Source: Dyella mobilis (GTDB taxonomy: Bacteria; Pseudomonadota; Gammaproteobacteria; Xanthomonadales; Rhodanobacteraceae). Taken from it: DNA of 64,000 nucleotides. A program made the translations under genes and the position numbers. Location of the stretch: assembly GCF_016904945.1 (NCBI RefSeq), contig NZ_JADIKF010000029.1:1-64000 (forward strand). The letters are read 5' to 3'. This document shows positions 49,042 to 58,721 of the stretch, piece after piece (position 1 is the first letter of the stretch; every line of letters starts with the position of its first letter). The notes beneath the pieces were generated by a model. That model had not been told where the DNA came from and ran no database searches. It saw only the letters and a list, made by a program, of their open reading frames with translations.

Positions 49042-49956
49042 ATGGCGACTCCCGCGCACTATCCGATCGGCACCCCCGGCCGCCCCTGGGGCGATGCCGA
49101 AAAAGCAGCCTGGCTGGAGCAGCAGACCCGCCAGCGCAGCTACGAAAAGGATGTGCTGAGCGTGATCGACACCCTGCGCTCGCGCTTTGACGTGGATCAA
49201 TACGGCCGCCTGGACTATGCGCCCGATACCTACCCGCTGTTTGCGATCAAGAACCGCCACTGGCGGGACGATCTACCCTGGGTGCTGGTGACCGGCGGCG
49301 TGCACGGGTATGAGACCAGCGGCGTGCACGGCGCCCTGCAGTTTGTCGACGAGGATGCGGAAGCCTATGCCGGCCGGATCAACCTGCTGGTCGTGCCCTG
49401 CGTCAGCCCCTGGGCCTACGAACGAATCCATCGCTGGAACGCGCTCGCCATCGATCCGAACCGCTCCTTCCGCGAAAACAGCCCCGCGCCCGAAGCGGCT
49501 GCGCTCATGAATCTGGTGGCGCCGCTGCGCGACCGCGTGCTGGTGCACATCGACCTGCACGAAACCACCGATACCGACGAAACCGAGTTTCGGCCGGCAC
49601 TGGCCGCCCGCGACGGCGTGGACCATGCACCGGGCGAAATCCCCGACGGCTTCTATCTGGTGGACGACAGCGAGCATCCGCAGCCGGCGTTCCAGCAGGC
49701 GGTGATTGCCGAAGTGGAAAAGGTCACGCACATCGCGCCGGCCGACGACAAGGGCGAAATCATCGGCTCGCCAGTCGTCGCCCGCGGTGTGATCAACTAT
49801 CCGCTCAGGGAACTGGGCCTGTGCGCAGGCATCACCCAGGCACGCTACAAGACCACCACCGAGGTCTATCCCGACAGCCCGCGCGCAACGCCGGACCAGT
49901 GCAACGACGCCCAGGCGGCGGCGGTGCGGGCGGCGATCGAATTCGCGCTGCGATAA
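49042..49956 (+). CDS. M14-family zinc carboxypeptidase-like protein
   Basis: A 304-residue protein. Zinc ligands match M14: HGYET (His-x-x-Glu) in VLVTGGVHGYETSGVHG and the third ligand His in VHIDLHETTD; NRSFRENS provides the substrate-binding Arg/Asn segment, and a late Glu in KTTTEVYPDS is the candidate general base. It has no signal peptide, so it acts in the cytosol, on peptides or N-acyl amino acids (the succinylglutamate-desuccinylase branch is an alternative). ATG 49042 lies after AGCAAGCTC; the longer frame to 48883 is unsupported. Confidence 0.88.
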   Translation: MATPAHYPIGTPGRPWGDAEKAAWLEQQTRQRSYEKDVLSVIDTLRSRFDVDQYGRLDYAPDTYPLFAIKNRHWRDDLPWVLVTGGVHGYETSGVHGALQFVDEDAEAYAGRINLLVVPCVSPWAYERIHRWNALAIDPNRSFRENSPAPEAAALMNLVAPLRDRVLVHIDLHETTDTDETEFRPALAARDGVDHAPGEIPDGFYLVDDSEHPQPAFQQAVIAEVEKVTHIAPADDKGEIIGSPVVARGVINYPLRELGLCAGITQARYKTTTEVYPDSPRATPDQCNDAQAAAVRAAIEFALR

Positions 49957-50141
49957 ACCACGTCGGCGGCCGCGCCCGATCTAACCCTTTTGGACGTCCA
50001 TTCGGGTACCGTGATCGGCACCGTGCCAAACCGCCGCCGCGCACGGCATCATCGTCAGGCCCAACGGACAGGACCGAGTGAAGTGACCGTGACTGCCACC
50101 GCCCCCATGCCGCGCCAGGTCACGCGGCCATCGCAACGCCC

Positions 50142-53100
50142 ATGCTGACCGCCATCGTGCTTGCGGCGTTGCTGCTCGGCGGCAGCCCTGCCTCCGCCGG
50201 CAGCGTGGCGACACCGGCACCGGCGGCGCTTCCCGCGCCCACCCCGCAATTTCGCCGTTTCGGCACGGCGGACGGGCTGCCCGATCCGACCATCAGCGCA
50301 CTGGTGCAGGACCACGAAGGCTATGTGTGGGTGGCCAGCGGCTCCACCCTTACACGCTACGACGGGATGGAGTTCAAGACCGTCGGCAACGCCTATTCCG
50401 CCCCCACCGACCGGGTGCGTGCCCTGCTGGTGGATACGCAAGGACGCCTGTGGGCCGGCGGCGAAGACGGACTGGCACGCTACGACGCCGCGAATAACGG
50501 CTTCGTGCACTGGCATCACGACGACAAATCGCCGGACAGCCTGGGCGACGATCACGTGGAAGCATTGGCCCAGGATCGCGATGGCAGCCTGTGGGTGGCC
50601 TTCTTCGACCACGGCCTGGACCACGTGCTGGACGGCAAGCATTTCGTGCACCTGCGCCACGATCCGGCCAACCCCGGCAGCCTGGCCAGCGACAAAGTGC
50701 ACGCCTTGCTGGCCGAACCGGATGGCCGCCTGTGGATCGCCACCGCAGCCGGGGTGGACCTGCGCGAGCGCGACGGCCAACTGCGCCACGTCCCGTTCGA
50801 AACCGAAGACGGCAAATCCGTGAACCCGCTGGAGGTATTCAGCCTCGTCCGCGACGGCGACAGCCTGCTGGTCGGCGGTGTGCGCGGCCTGTTCCGCCTG
50901 GGTCGCGACGGTGTCGCCCGCCGCATTCCCTTGGGTATGTCGCCGGGACCGGTCATGTCCATCGCTCTGGACGATACCGGACGCGTTTGGCTCGGCACCC
51001 CCAACGGTCTGGTGCTGCGTGATCGCGACGGACGCGTCTACCGCTTTGCCAGCGCCCCGCTGCTGCCTCACGCGCTACCCGGCGAAGTGGTGCTGCGCAT
51101 GGTGCGCGATCGCGAAGGCGGATTGTGGCTGGGCACCGACAACGGCCTGGCGTATCTGTCGCCCGACTGGAACGACTTCACCCGCAGCAGCCATCGTCCG
51201 GACGATCCGTCCAGCCTCAGCCCCGGCGCCTTTTTCGCGGTAACCGCCGCACCGGACGGCAAACTCTGGGTGGGCGGCCAGGAAGACGGCCTGATCGACG
51301 AACTGGATCCCGCGACGCAAACCGTCACTCCCGCCGTCATCCGCCTGCCCGGTACGCACCACGAAATCTACGGCATGGCGATGGACGCGCGCGGACGCTT
51401 GTGGATCGATCTGGCCGAAGGCAGTTACCGCTACGACCAAGGCAAGCTCGAACCCATCACCGTGCCGGCCGGCACGTACAACGTGGAGTTCGACGAGAAC
51501 GGCACGGCGTACATGGAGCTGATTTCCAGCGGCGTATGCGCCGTGCCCGCCGACAGCACGCAATGCACCTTGCTGCCCTTCGCCAACGCGCAGCTGGCCG
51601 ACGCTTCCATCAACGACATGCGCTGGCACGACCATGCCTTGTGGCTGGGCACCGACCAGGGCATGGCGCGCTGGGCGCCGGGACAACCGATACGCCTAGT
51701 GCCCGGGGTGGAACCGCACTTCGTGCGCGCGATCGATTTTCGCGGCGACGACCTGTGGGTGGCCGAAGCCGACAGCTTGTCCGTGTACCGCTGGCAGAAC
51801 GATCACGCGACGCGCGTGGCGCACTATCAACTGACCGATCCGCGCACGATCAATAGCGTGATGAGCCTGCGCGTGGATGGCGCGGGTCGCGCGTGGCTGT
51901 TCACCCGCAACGGCTTGTGGCTTTACGACCCGGCCAACGGCAGCGTGCGCGGCTTCGGCCTGGAAAACGGTTTGGTGGACACCTACTTCGGCAGCAACGC
52001 CATCGCACGTTTGCCGAACGGCTGGCTTTTCGCGCCCTCCAAGAACGGCATCGTCGGCTTTAGGCCGGAGGCCATCCAATCGCACCAGCGCCGACCGGAA
52101 GTGCTGCTGAGTGCCTTGAGCGTGCGCAACGACCGCGGCGTGCACGAACTGTCGCCTGCCGACGATCGCGTGGCACTGGCCTGGAACGACCGCGACCTCA
52201 CCATCGTCGCGCGCGCCTTGTCCTTCATGGCGCCGGAGCAAAACATCTATCGTTTCCGCCTGGACGGCCTCGATAGCGGCTGGGTCGACAGCGGCCATCG
52301 CGGCGATCGCACGTTCACGCAATTGCCCGGCGGCGATTTCACTTTGCACGTGCAAGCCGCCGGTCCAGACGGTGTATGGGGCGATCTGGCCAGGCCGTTG
52401 CACGTCCACGTGGATTACCCGCCATGGCTACGCTGGTGGGCCTGGCTTGCCTATGCGCTATTGCTGACCGCGTTGTTCGTCGCGCTGCTGCACGCCATGC
52501 GCCGACGTCAGCTGCAACGTCATCGACTGGAACTGATCACCCAGGAACACCACCTGGCCAGCGCCGCCAGCCAGGCCAAGACCGAGTTTCTCGCCCAGCT
52601 CGGCCACGAGATCCGCACACCGATGACCGGCGTGCTGGGCATGGCCGAACTGCTGCTCAGCCGTCCGCTCGGCGACACCGAGCGACGCTACACGCAGGCC
52701 ATTCGCAATTCCGGCGAAGTGCTGCTCACCCTGGTGAACGACGCACTCGACCTGGCCCGCATCGAAGCCGGTCGCCTGCAACTGGCGCCCACTCCGTTCG
52801 ATCCGCGCGCATTGGTACAGGACGTCGGCGAATTGCAGCGCGCCAAGGCCGTGGCCAAAAAACTCGCGTTGCGCGTGGACATTGCCGACAGCGTGCCGGC
52901 GCAAGTGCTTGGCGATGCCGTGCGCGTCCGGCAGATCCTGCTCAATCTCAGCGGCAACGCGGTGAAGTTCACCGAACACGGCGAAGTGTGGCTGGCGCTG
53001 GCCGGCACCGACGGCGAACTGCGCTTTACCGTCAGCGATACCGGCCCGGGCATTGCGCCGGATGACCAGGCCAAACTGTTCCAACGCTATCAGCAACTGG

Positions 53101-53675
53101 ACAGCCCGCAACGCGGTTCGGGCAGCGGCCTGGGCCTGGCCATCTGCCGCGAACTGGCGACCTTGATGGGAGGCTCCATCACACTCGAATCGACACCCGG
53201 CGCAGGCAGCACCTTCCACGTCGTGCTGCCGTTGCATGCCGTCACGGCAGCTGTCGAACCACCGCCGACCGCCGCCAGCGAGCAAGGCCCGCGCTGGCAC
53301 CTGTTGCTGCTGGAAGACGACCCCACGGTAGCCGCAGTCATCGCCGGCTTGCTGGAAGTGCAAGGACACACCGTCGAGCACGTACCCAACGCACTGCGCG
53401 CGCTGGAATCGCTGGACCGCTCAAACTTCGATGCCGCGCTGGTCGATCTTGACCTGCCCGGCCTGGACGGCCTGCAATGGGCCAGGCTGGTGCGTTTGCG
53501 CGAAGGCAATGAAACATTGCCGCTGATAGCGATTACCGCACGCGCCGGCAGCGACGAAGAAACCCGCGCCCGCGCTGCCGGTATGGATGGCTTTCTGCGC
53601 AAACCGTTGCACGGTCGGCAACTGGCCGAGGCGTTGGCGGCGGTGTTGGTGCGCAAACCCATGACGATGGCGTGA
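50142..53675 (+). CDS. Hybrid sensor histidine kinase/response regulator with beta-propeller sensor
   Basis: An 1177-residue one-protein two-component system. After a signal peptide (TAIVLAALLLGGSPASAGS), repeated Reg_prop blades (such as LVDTQGRLWAGGEDGLARYD and VRDREGGLWLGTDNGLAYLS) build a periplasmic propeller to about residue 650, followed by a Y_Y_Y domain (IYRFRLDGLDSGWVDSG) and one transmembrane helix near 768-787. The cytoplasmic part has HisKA (phospho-His 822 in HEIRTPMTGVLGM), HATPase (ILLNLSGNAVKF, DTGPGIA, GSGLGLAI) and a receiver domain (phospho-Asp 1102 in VDLDLPGLDG). There is no DNA-binding domain, so output must go through phosphotransfer to another protein. The ligand is unknown; similar propeller sensors often respond to sugars or nutrients. 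Confidence 0.95.
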   Translation: MLTAIVLAALLLGGSPASAGSVATPAPAALPAPTPQFRRFGTADGLPDPTISALVQDHEGYVWVASGSTLTRYDGMEFKTVGNAYSAPTDRVRALLVDTQGRLWAGGEDGLARYDAANNGFVHWHHDDKSPDSLGDDHVEALAQDRDGSLWVAFFDHGLDHVLDGKHFVHLRHDPANPGSLASDKVHALLAEPDGRLWIATAAGVDLRERDGQLRHVPFETEDGKSVNPLEVFSLVRDGDSLLVGGVRGLFRLGRDGVARRIPLGMSPGPVMSIALDDTGRVWLGTPNGLVLRDRDGRVYRFASAPLLPHALPGEVVLRMVRDREGGLWLGTDNGLAYLSPDWNDFTRSSHRPDDPSSLSPGAFFAVTAAPDGKLWVGGQEDGLIDELDPATQTVTPAVIRLPGTHHEIYGMAMDARGRLWIDLAEGSYRYDQGKLEPITVPAGTYNVEFDENGTAYMELISSGVCAVPADSTQCTLLPFANAQLADASINDMRWHDHALWLGTDQGMARWAPGQPIRLVPGVEPHFVRAIDFRGDDLWVAEADSLSVYRWQNDHATRVAHYQLTDPRTINSVMSLRVDGAGRAWLFTRNGLWLYDPANGSVRGFGLENGLVDTYFGSNAIARLPNGWLFAPSKNGIVGFRPEAIQSHQRRPEVLLSALSVRNDRGVHELSPADDRVALAWNDRDLTIVARALSFMAPEQNIYRFRLDGLDSGWVDSGHRGDRTFTQLPGGDFTLHVQAAGPDGVWGDLARPLHVHVDYPPWLRWWAWLAYALLLTALFVALLHAMRRRQLQRHRLELITQEHHLASAASQAKTEFLAQLGHEIRTPMTGVLGMAELLLSRPLGDTERRYTQAIRNSGEVLLTLVNDALDLARIEAGRLQLAPTPFDPRALVQDVGELQRAKAVAKKLALRVDIADSVPAQVLGDAVRVRQILLNLSGNAVKFTEHGEVWLALAGTDGELRFTVSDTGPGIAPDDQAKLFQRYQQLDSPQRGSGSGLGLAICRELATLMGGSITLESTPGAGSTFHVVLPLHAVTAAVEPPPTAASEQGPRWHLLLLEDDPTVAAVIAGLLEVQGHTVEHVPNALRALESLDRSNFDAALVDLDLPGLDGLQWARLVRLREGNETLPLIAITARAGSDEETRARAAGMDGFLRKPLHGRQLAEALAAVLVRKPMTMA

Positions 53676-53732
53676 GTCGCGCGGCGCGCTTCAAAAACGG
53701 CTTCCTCCACGAAAAGGGAAAGGGAACAGGAA

Positions 53733-54203
53733 ATGACTGGAACGATCGGCACACCGACTCTGCTTTTTCTTGCGATCGCATTGACTGGATGCGCAACGGC
53801 ACCGACACCCATGGACCCCATGGCTCACAAGGTCAACGCACTGGTTGACGAAACGACTCACGCAAAAACGGAGGCAAACGCCTTTGTTGCGCTGGAATCG
53901 CTGGGGCCTGACGCGGCTCCCTATTTGATTGGCCATCTTGGCGACGAACGGCCACTACCCATCGCGGAGATGGCATTGGCCAATCACGCCCAAGACTTGT
54001 TCGAAGGCTTGCGGCACTACGGGCCAAAGGTCGTGCACGACGCGCTGTCCGCACTGCTGAATCAGATCACTGGGGTAAGTTTCGAGTTTGTCTACAACGG
54101 CGCAACGGAGGCGCAGCGCAAAGACGACCGCAACCAATGGGTCGACTGGTGCAGCAAAAGGTATCCCGAAAAGATCGCCACGTGCCGGAATGATCGACGC
54201 TAG
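53733..54203 (+). CDS. Hypothetical lipoprotein
   Basis: A 156-residue protein with a lipobox (LALTGC, Cys near 20) in TPTLLFLAIALTGCATAP. The remainder is mostly helical (AFVALESLGPDAAPYLIGHLGD ... FEGLRHYGPKVVHDALSALL) with a HEAT-like feel; a Trp/Cys-containing tail (NQWVDWCSKRYPEKIATCRN) may hold a disulfide. Unknown function. AGGAA lies just before the ATG. Base composition is less GC-rich than the flanking kinase gene, hinting at acquired or fast-evolving DNA. Confidence 0.7.
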   Translation: MTGTIGTPTLLFLAIALTGCATAPTPMDPMAHKVNALVDETTHAKTEANAFVALESLGPDAAPYLIGHLGDERPLPIAEMALANHAQDLFEGLRHYGPKVVHDALSALLNQITGVSFEFVYNGATEAQRKDDRNQWVDWCSKRYPEKIATCRNDRR

Positions 54204-54411
54204 TTGACCGGCTTCGGTTGGTTCGCGCCCGCATCCAAAATGGAGCAACCCGAAGACATCGGATATTAGCGCCCCTGGCATTGCCTCAATTCATCAATGA
54301 ATTTGCAGTCCGACACGGGCTTAGGCAGGTTTTCACAGGTGCTTAGCTGCAAGTCTCCGGCATCTTTCTCGATTTCCGGATACCGGACACTTTGGTCCAC
54401 GTGCCGAAGGC
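54204..54411. other. Intergenic region between convergent small genes
   Basis: 208 bp without a recognisable gene, RNA or strong hairpin; composition is near 50% GC. Confidence 0.4.
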
Positions 54412-54624
54412 TTAAACGAGCATCAACTCGTAATCATTTTCCGCTGCAATTTTTATGACCTCGAGCAGCCCGTCGATGTCTTGAAGTTTTTCGTCATACT
54501 TCAATTGCTGATCTTCATCTGCCGACGTGGATGAAAGCTTTTCTAGTCGCTCTTCATAATGTTTCAAGGCTTCCCACAAGATGTGGTACTCACTGGCAAT
54601 GAGACGTATGCCATTAGCCGACAT
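54412..54624 (-). CDS. Small hypothetical acidic protein
   Basis: A 70-residue protein with one helical, coiled-coil-like body (SEYHILWEALKHYEERLEKL followed by a Lys/Asp/Glu-rich helix ending DIDGLLEVIKIAAENDYELM). No family recognised. AGGAG seven bases before ATG 54624 fixes the start; a longer frame to 54786 has no support. It is moderately A/T-rich, unlike the neighbouring operons. Confidence 0.6.
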   Translation of the reverse strand: MSANGIRLIASEYHILWEALKHYEERLEKLSSTSADEDQQLKYDEKLQDIDGLLEVIKIAAENDYELMLV

Positions 54625-54881
54625 TTGCCAACTCCTAATGTGTCGCGTCACTGAGCATTGGACAGATGTGGCGGCCGCTCTTCGCCGCCCCTGGCACCTC
54701 ACCACGAGCAACCATCTGAGCGGGAATCGATCGTGCGCCGCCAACTTTCCAAGCTGTCCATCTTGCACCGCTCCACGAGACACCACAAACCTTTGTTTCT
54801 TCTAACTTAAATTTGCCGTCGAGAGCATTTATTCCGCGCTGCAACTTGCCGGAAACGATCTCCTGGTTACACTCGACGGAT

Positions 54882-55072
54882 CACAGGTGTCCTGTCGCCC
54901 CTTCAAGGTGTGCAGGGTGAAACGGGAAGTCGGTACGGGTGTCATCACCTCATGCCGACGCTGCCCCCGCAACGGTAGGCGAGAAAACCCGGCATGAAAC
55001 CACTGCGCATGGCGCGGGAAGGTGCCGGGGTGAAGCGAAGGCTTCGCTCGTGAGCCCGGAGACCGGCCTGTG
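54882..55072 (+). promoter_or_regulatory. Cobalamin riboswitch upstream of the valine-degradation operon
   Basis: P1 can form from CACAGG (54882-54887) and CCTGTG (55067-55072). The core motifs are read directly: AACGGGAAGTCGGTACG, GCTGCCCCCGCAACGGTA, ACCACTG followed by GCGCGGGAAGG, and the closing GAGCCCGGAGACCGGCCTG. These match the B12 box and junction of adenosylcobalamin riboswitches. It is distinct from the copy before nrdA. Confidence 0.92.
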
Positions 55073-55169
55073 TCGACGCGTGGAGCGTCGTTCCCGAGTG
55101 TTGCGGAGGGCAACCAGGCGAGCTGATTCAGGATCTGGCTGCCTGCCGTCTTGCGTCTCCTTGTCTGTG

Positions 55170-55206
55170 CTCCGTACCACCCATCTCGCGGGTGAGCGAT
55201 ACGGAG
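55170..55206 (+). promoter_or_regulatory. Shine-Dalgarno-sequestering hairpin (expression platform) before mmsA
   Basis: CTCCGTA (55170-55176) pairs with TACGGAG (55200-55206), and CACCC (55178-55182) with GGGTG (55190-55194). The GGAG of the mmsA ribosome site (55203-55206, nine bases before ATG 55216) lies in the outer stem. It would therefore be hidden in this fold, as expected for a translational B12 riboswitch. Confidence 0.8.
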
Positions 55207-55215
55207 ACAACACAA

Positions 55216-56739
55216 ATGAATAAGCTGAGCAACATCGCGACCGACGTCGCGACAGTCAAACTGCTGATCGACGGCGCTTTCGTCGAGTCCAAGACCAGCC
55301 AATGGCACGATGTCGTCAATCCGGCTACGCAAGCGGTACTTGCGCGCGTTCCCTTCGCGACGAAGGACGAAGTCGATGCGGCGGTATCCGCCGCCAAACA
55401 CGCCTTCAAGAGTTGGCGCAAGACACCGATCGGTACGCGCGCACGCATCTTCCTGAAGTACCAACAGTTGATTCGCGAAAATCTGGGCGAGCTGGCCGCG
55501 TTGCTCACCGCGGAGCAAGGCAAGACCCTGCCCGACGCGGAAGGCGACGTATTCCGCGGGTTGGAAGTGGTCGAACACGCCGCCGCCATCGGCAACTTGC
55601 AACTGGGTGAACTCGGCAACAACGTGGCCACCGGCGTGGATACGTACACGTTGCTGCAGCCGCTTGGTGTTTGCGCAGGCATTACGCCTTTCAATTTCCC
55701 GGCGATGATTCCGCTGTGGATGTTCCCAATGGCGATCGCCACCGGCAACACTTTCGTGCTCAAGCCTTCGGAACAGGACCCGATGGTCACCATGCGCCTG
55801 GTGGAACTCGCACTGGAAGCAGGCATTCCCAAGGGTGTGCTCAATGTGGTGCACGGTGGCGAAGAGGTGGTCAACGCCATCTGCGATCACGCCGATATCA
55901 AAGCGGTGTCTTTCGTGGGCTCCACCCGCGTTGGCACGCACGTATATCACCGCGCATCGCAATCCTGCAAACGCGTGCAGTGCATGATGGGCGCGAAGAA
56001 CCACGTCGTCGTGCTGCCGGATGCCAATAAGGAACAGACGCTCAACGCACTGGCAGGCGCCGCGTTCGGCGCCGCCGGCCAACGCTGCATGGCCGCTTCG
56101 ACCGCGGTACTGGTGGGCGAAGCGCAGTCGTGGATACCGGAGCTGGTCGCCAAGGCGCGTACGCTCAAGATCAACGCAGGCAAGGAGCCGGGCACCGATG
56201 TTGGCCCGTTGATTTCCTGTGCAGCGCGCGAACGCGTTGAACAATTGATCGAAACCGGCGTTGCGCAAGGCGCAAAGCTGGAACTGGACGGCCGCGCACC
56301 AAACGTGCCGGGTTATGAAAAAGGCAACTTCGTCGGCCCGACGATCTTCTCGAACGTCAAGCCAGGCATGTGCATCTATGATGAGGAAATCTTCGGCCCG
56401 GTATTGGTGATCCTCTCCGCCCATTCGTTGGATGAGGCGATCGAGCTGATCAACGCCAACCCGAACGGCAACGGCACTGCCATCTTCACGCAGAGCGGCG
56501 CGGCAGCGCGGCGCTTCCAGGAAGATATCGACGTGGGGCAGGTCGGTATCAACGTGCCGATTCCCGTGCCGGTACCGCTGTTTTCATTTACAGGCTCGCG
56601 CGCGTCCAAGCTTGGCGACCTGGGCCCTTATGGCAAGCAGGTCATCAGCTTCTATACGCAAACCAAGACGGTGACCCAACGCTGGTTTGACGACCAGACT
56701 CTGCACGTGGGCGTCAACACCACGATTCACCTGAAGTGA
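55216..56739 (+). CDS. mmsA: Methylmalonate-semialdehyde dehydrogenase (CoA-acylating)
   Basis: A 507-residue aldehyde dehydrogenase that converts (methyl)malonate semialdehyde plus CoA and NAD+ to propionyl- or acetyl-CoA in valine catabolism. [20 protein letters not shown] and [13 protein letters not shown] bind cofactor, [14 protein letters not shown] is the glycine motif, and the catalytic Cys 291 sits in [11 protein letters not shown], the form typical of MMSDH (about 500 residues). ATG 55216 is set by GGAG at 55203 and by family length; the frame extends 8 codons upstream without a ribosome site. First gene of a seven-gene run under a cobalamin riboswitch. Confidence 0.96.
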   Translation: MNKLSNIATDVATVKLLIDGAFVESKTSQWHDVVNPATQAVLARVPFATKDEVDAAVSAAKHAFKSWRKTPIGTRARIFLKYQQLIRENLGELAALLTAEQGKTLPDAEGDVFRGLEVVEHAAAIGNLQLGELGNNVATGVDTYTLLQPLGVCAGITPFNFPAMIPLWMFPMAIATGNTFVLKPSEQDPMVTMRLVELALEAGIPKGVLNVVHGGEEVVNAICDHADIKAVSFVGSTRVGTHVYHRASQSCKRVQCMMGAKNHVVVLPDANKEQTLNALAGAAFGAAGQRCMAASTAVLVGEAQSWIPELVAKARTLKINAGKEPGTDVGPLISCAARERVEQLIETGVAQGAKLELDGRAPNVPGYEKGNFVGPTIFSNVKPGMCIYDEEIFGPVLVILSAHSLDEAIELINANPNGNGTAIFTQSGAAARRFQEDIDVGQVGINVPIPVPVPLFSFTGSRASKLGDLGPYGKQVISFYTQTKTVTQRWFDDQTLHVGVNTTIHLK

Positions 56740-56751
56740 CGGGGCACCGCC

Positions 56752-57930
56752 ATGGATACCAAAACCATGCCGGTGGCCCCTCCGGATCTGACGGACGAAC
56801 AGCAAGCGTTCCGTGAAGCGGCGCGCGACTTCGCCCAGGCGGAGCTCGCGCCATTCGCCGCGCAGTGGGATGCGCAAAGCGAATTTCCGCGCGAAGCCAT
56901 TCGCAAGGCCGGCGAATTGGGCTTCTGCGGCCTCTATACCGATGAACAGGCTGGCGGTTCCGGCCTGACCCGGCTCGATGCGGCAATCGTGTTAGAAGAA
57001 CTCGCTGTCGTGGACCCTTCCACCGCGGCCTTCATCAGCATCCACAACATGGCGACGTGGATGCTGACCAGCTTCGCCACGACGGCGGTGCGCGACGCCT
57101 GGGGGCCGGCGCTTGCCAGCGCCACGCGCCTTGCGTCCTATTGCCTGACCGAGCCGGGCGCCGGGTCCGATGCGGCGTCCTTGCGTACTCGCGCCGAAAA
57201 GGACGGCGACGAATACGTGCTGTATGGAAGCAAGGCCTTTATTTCCGGCGCGGGCGCCACCGACGTGCTGGTGGTGATGGCACGCACCGGCGAGGAAGGC
57301 GCGCGCGGCATTTCGGCCTTTGCCGTGCCCGCCCATTCACAGGGCATCGGCTACGGGCGCAACGAAGAGAAAATGGGTTGGCACAGTCAACCCACGCGTG
57401 GCGTCACGTTTGACGGCGTGCGTATTCCGGCGCATCACCGGCTAGGTAGCGAGGGCGATGGCTTCAAGATCGCCATGAAGGGCCTGGACGGCGGCCGGTT
57501 AAATATCGCGGCGTGTTCGCTAGGTGCCGCGCAGGGAGCACTGGATGCAGCGCGCCGCTACATGGGCGAACGGCGGCAGTTCGGCAAAAAGCTGGCCGAT
57601 TTCCAGGCGCTGCAGTTCAAGCTCGCCGACATGGCGACTGAACTGGTCGCCGCACGGCAGATGGTGCACACCGCCGCACGCAAGCTCGATGCCGGCAGCC
57701 ACGATGCCACCATCTGGTGCGCCATGGCCAAGCGTTTTGCCACCGATGCCGGCTTTGCGATCTGCAACGACGCGCTGCAGATCCACGGCGGGTACGGCTA
57801 TATCCGCGAGTACCCGATCGAACGCCTGCTGCGCGATTGCCGCGTCCACCAGATTCTGGAAGGCACCAACGAGATCATGCGCGTGATCGTCGCGCGCCAC
57901 CTTCTCAACACCGAAGAGGAATTACGATGA
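56752..57930 (+). CDS. Acyl-CoA dehydrogenase (probable isobutyryl-CoA dehydrogenase)
   Basis: A 392-residue FAD flavoprotein that introduces the alpha,beta double bond. YCLTEPGAGSDAASLRTRAE is the FAD/substrate block, GRLNIAACSLGAAQGALDAA the helical core, and the catalytic base is Glu 370 in ILEGTNEIMRVIVARHLL. It follows mmsA by 12 bases and overlaps the next gene by ATGA, which with the other genes points to isobutyryl-CoA as substrate. Short-branched or short-chain acyl-CoA are alternatives. Confidence 0.93.
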   Translation: MDTKTMPVAPPDLTDEQQAFREAARDFAQAELAPFAAQWDAQSEFPREAIRKAGELGFCGLYTDEQAGGSGLTRLDAAIVLEELAVVDPSTAAFISIHNMATWMLTSFATTAVRDAWGPALASATRLASYCLTEPGAGSDAASLRTRAEKDGDEYVLYGSKAFISGAGATDVLVVMARTGEEGARGISAFAVPAHSQGIGYGRNEEKMGWHSQPTRGVTFDGVRIPAHHRLGSEGDGFKIAMKGLDGGRLNIAACSLGAAQGALDAARRYMGERRQFGKKLADFQALQFKLADMATELVAARQMVHTAARKLDAGSHDATIWCAMAKRFATDAGFAICNDALQIHGGYGYIREYPIERLLRDCRVHQILEGTNEIMRVIVARHLLNTEEELR

Positions 57931-58721
57931 GCCACGCGGGCAAGCACTACACCGGACTGCAACTGGCGATCGACGGCCACGTAGCGATCGTCACCCTAAC
58001 CCATCCGCCCGCCCATACCTGGACACGCGAGAGCCTTTCGGCCCTGCGCGACCTGGTGCGCGATCTGGAAGCGGACCGTGCCATCTATGCTCTGGTAATC
58101 ACCGGCGACGGCGAGAAATTTTTCTCCGCGGGCGCGGATCTCAAGCAGTTCGCCGACGGCGACAAGGCGCTTGCCCGCGAAGCAGCACGACGCTTCGGCG
58201 AAGCGTTCGAAACGCTGTCGTCGTTTCGTGGCGTCAGTATCGCGGCCATCAACGGCTATGCAATGGGCGGCGGTTTGGAATGCGCCCTGGCCTGCGATCT
58301 GCGCATTGCCGAAGACCACGCGCAAATGGCATTGCCGGAAGCCACCGTGGGCTTGCTGCCCTGCGCCGGTGGCACGCAGAACCTCGCGCGACTGGTTGGC
58401 GAAGGCTGGGCCAAGCGCATGATCCTGCTCGGCGAGCGCATAGACGCCGCCACCGCACAGCGCATTGGCCTGGTAGAAGAAGTCGTTCCCAAAGGCGAAG
58501 GCAGGGCCAAGGCGCTCGCCTGGGCACACCAGGCCGGCAAGCAGAGCCCGGTCAGCCTTGCAGCGTGCAAAAAGCTGGTGCAAGCGACGCGGTCGCAAAC
58601 GCTTGCGACCGCACTGGTGCAGGAGCGTGAAGCCTTCGTCGATCTGTTCGACACCGCCGATCAACGCGAAGGTGTCAACGCTTTCCTCGAAAAGCGCACG
58701 CCGCAGTGGAAGAACGCATGA
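57927..58721 (+). CDS. Enoyl-CoA hydratase (methacrylyl-CoA hydration step)
   Basis: A 264-residue crotonase. The oxyanion-hole segments are KFFSAGADLKQFADG and GYAMGGGLECALACDLRIA; both catalytic glutamates are in place (GGGLECAL and LPEATVGLLPCAGG). It would hydrate methacrylyl-CoA to 3-hydroxyisobutyryl-CoA. Start ATG 57927 overlaps the previous stop by ATGA; upstream frame is not part of the protein. Confidence 0.92.
   Translation: MSHAGKHYTGLQLAIDGHVAIVTLTHPPAHTWTRESLSALRDLVRDLEADRAIYALVITGDGEKFFSAGADLKQFADGDKALAREAARRFGEAFETLSSFRGVSIAAINGYAMGGGLECALACDLRIAEDHAQMALPEATVGLLPCAGGTQNLARLVGEGWAKRMILLGERIDAATAQRIGLVEEVVPKGEGRAKALAWAHQAGKQSPVSLAACKKLVQATRSQTLATALVQEREAFVDLFDTADQREGVNAFLEKRTPQWKNA

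Noticed and set aside
54829..56424. Minus-strand frame of about 531 codons opposite mmsA
   Set aside because: It runs antisense through a clear mmsA gene and a riboswitch and has no recognisable motifs.
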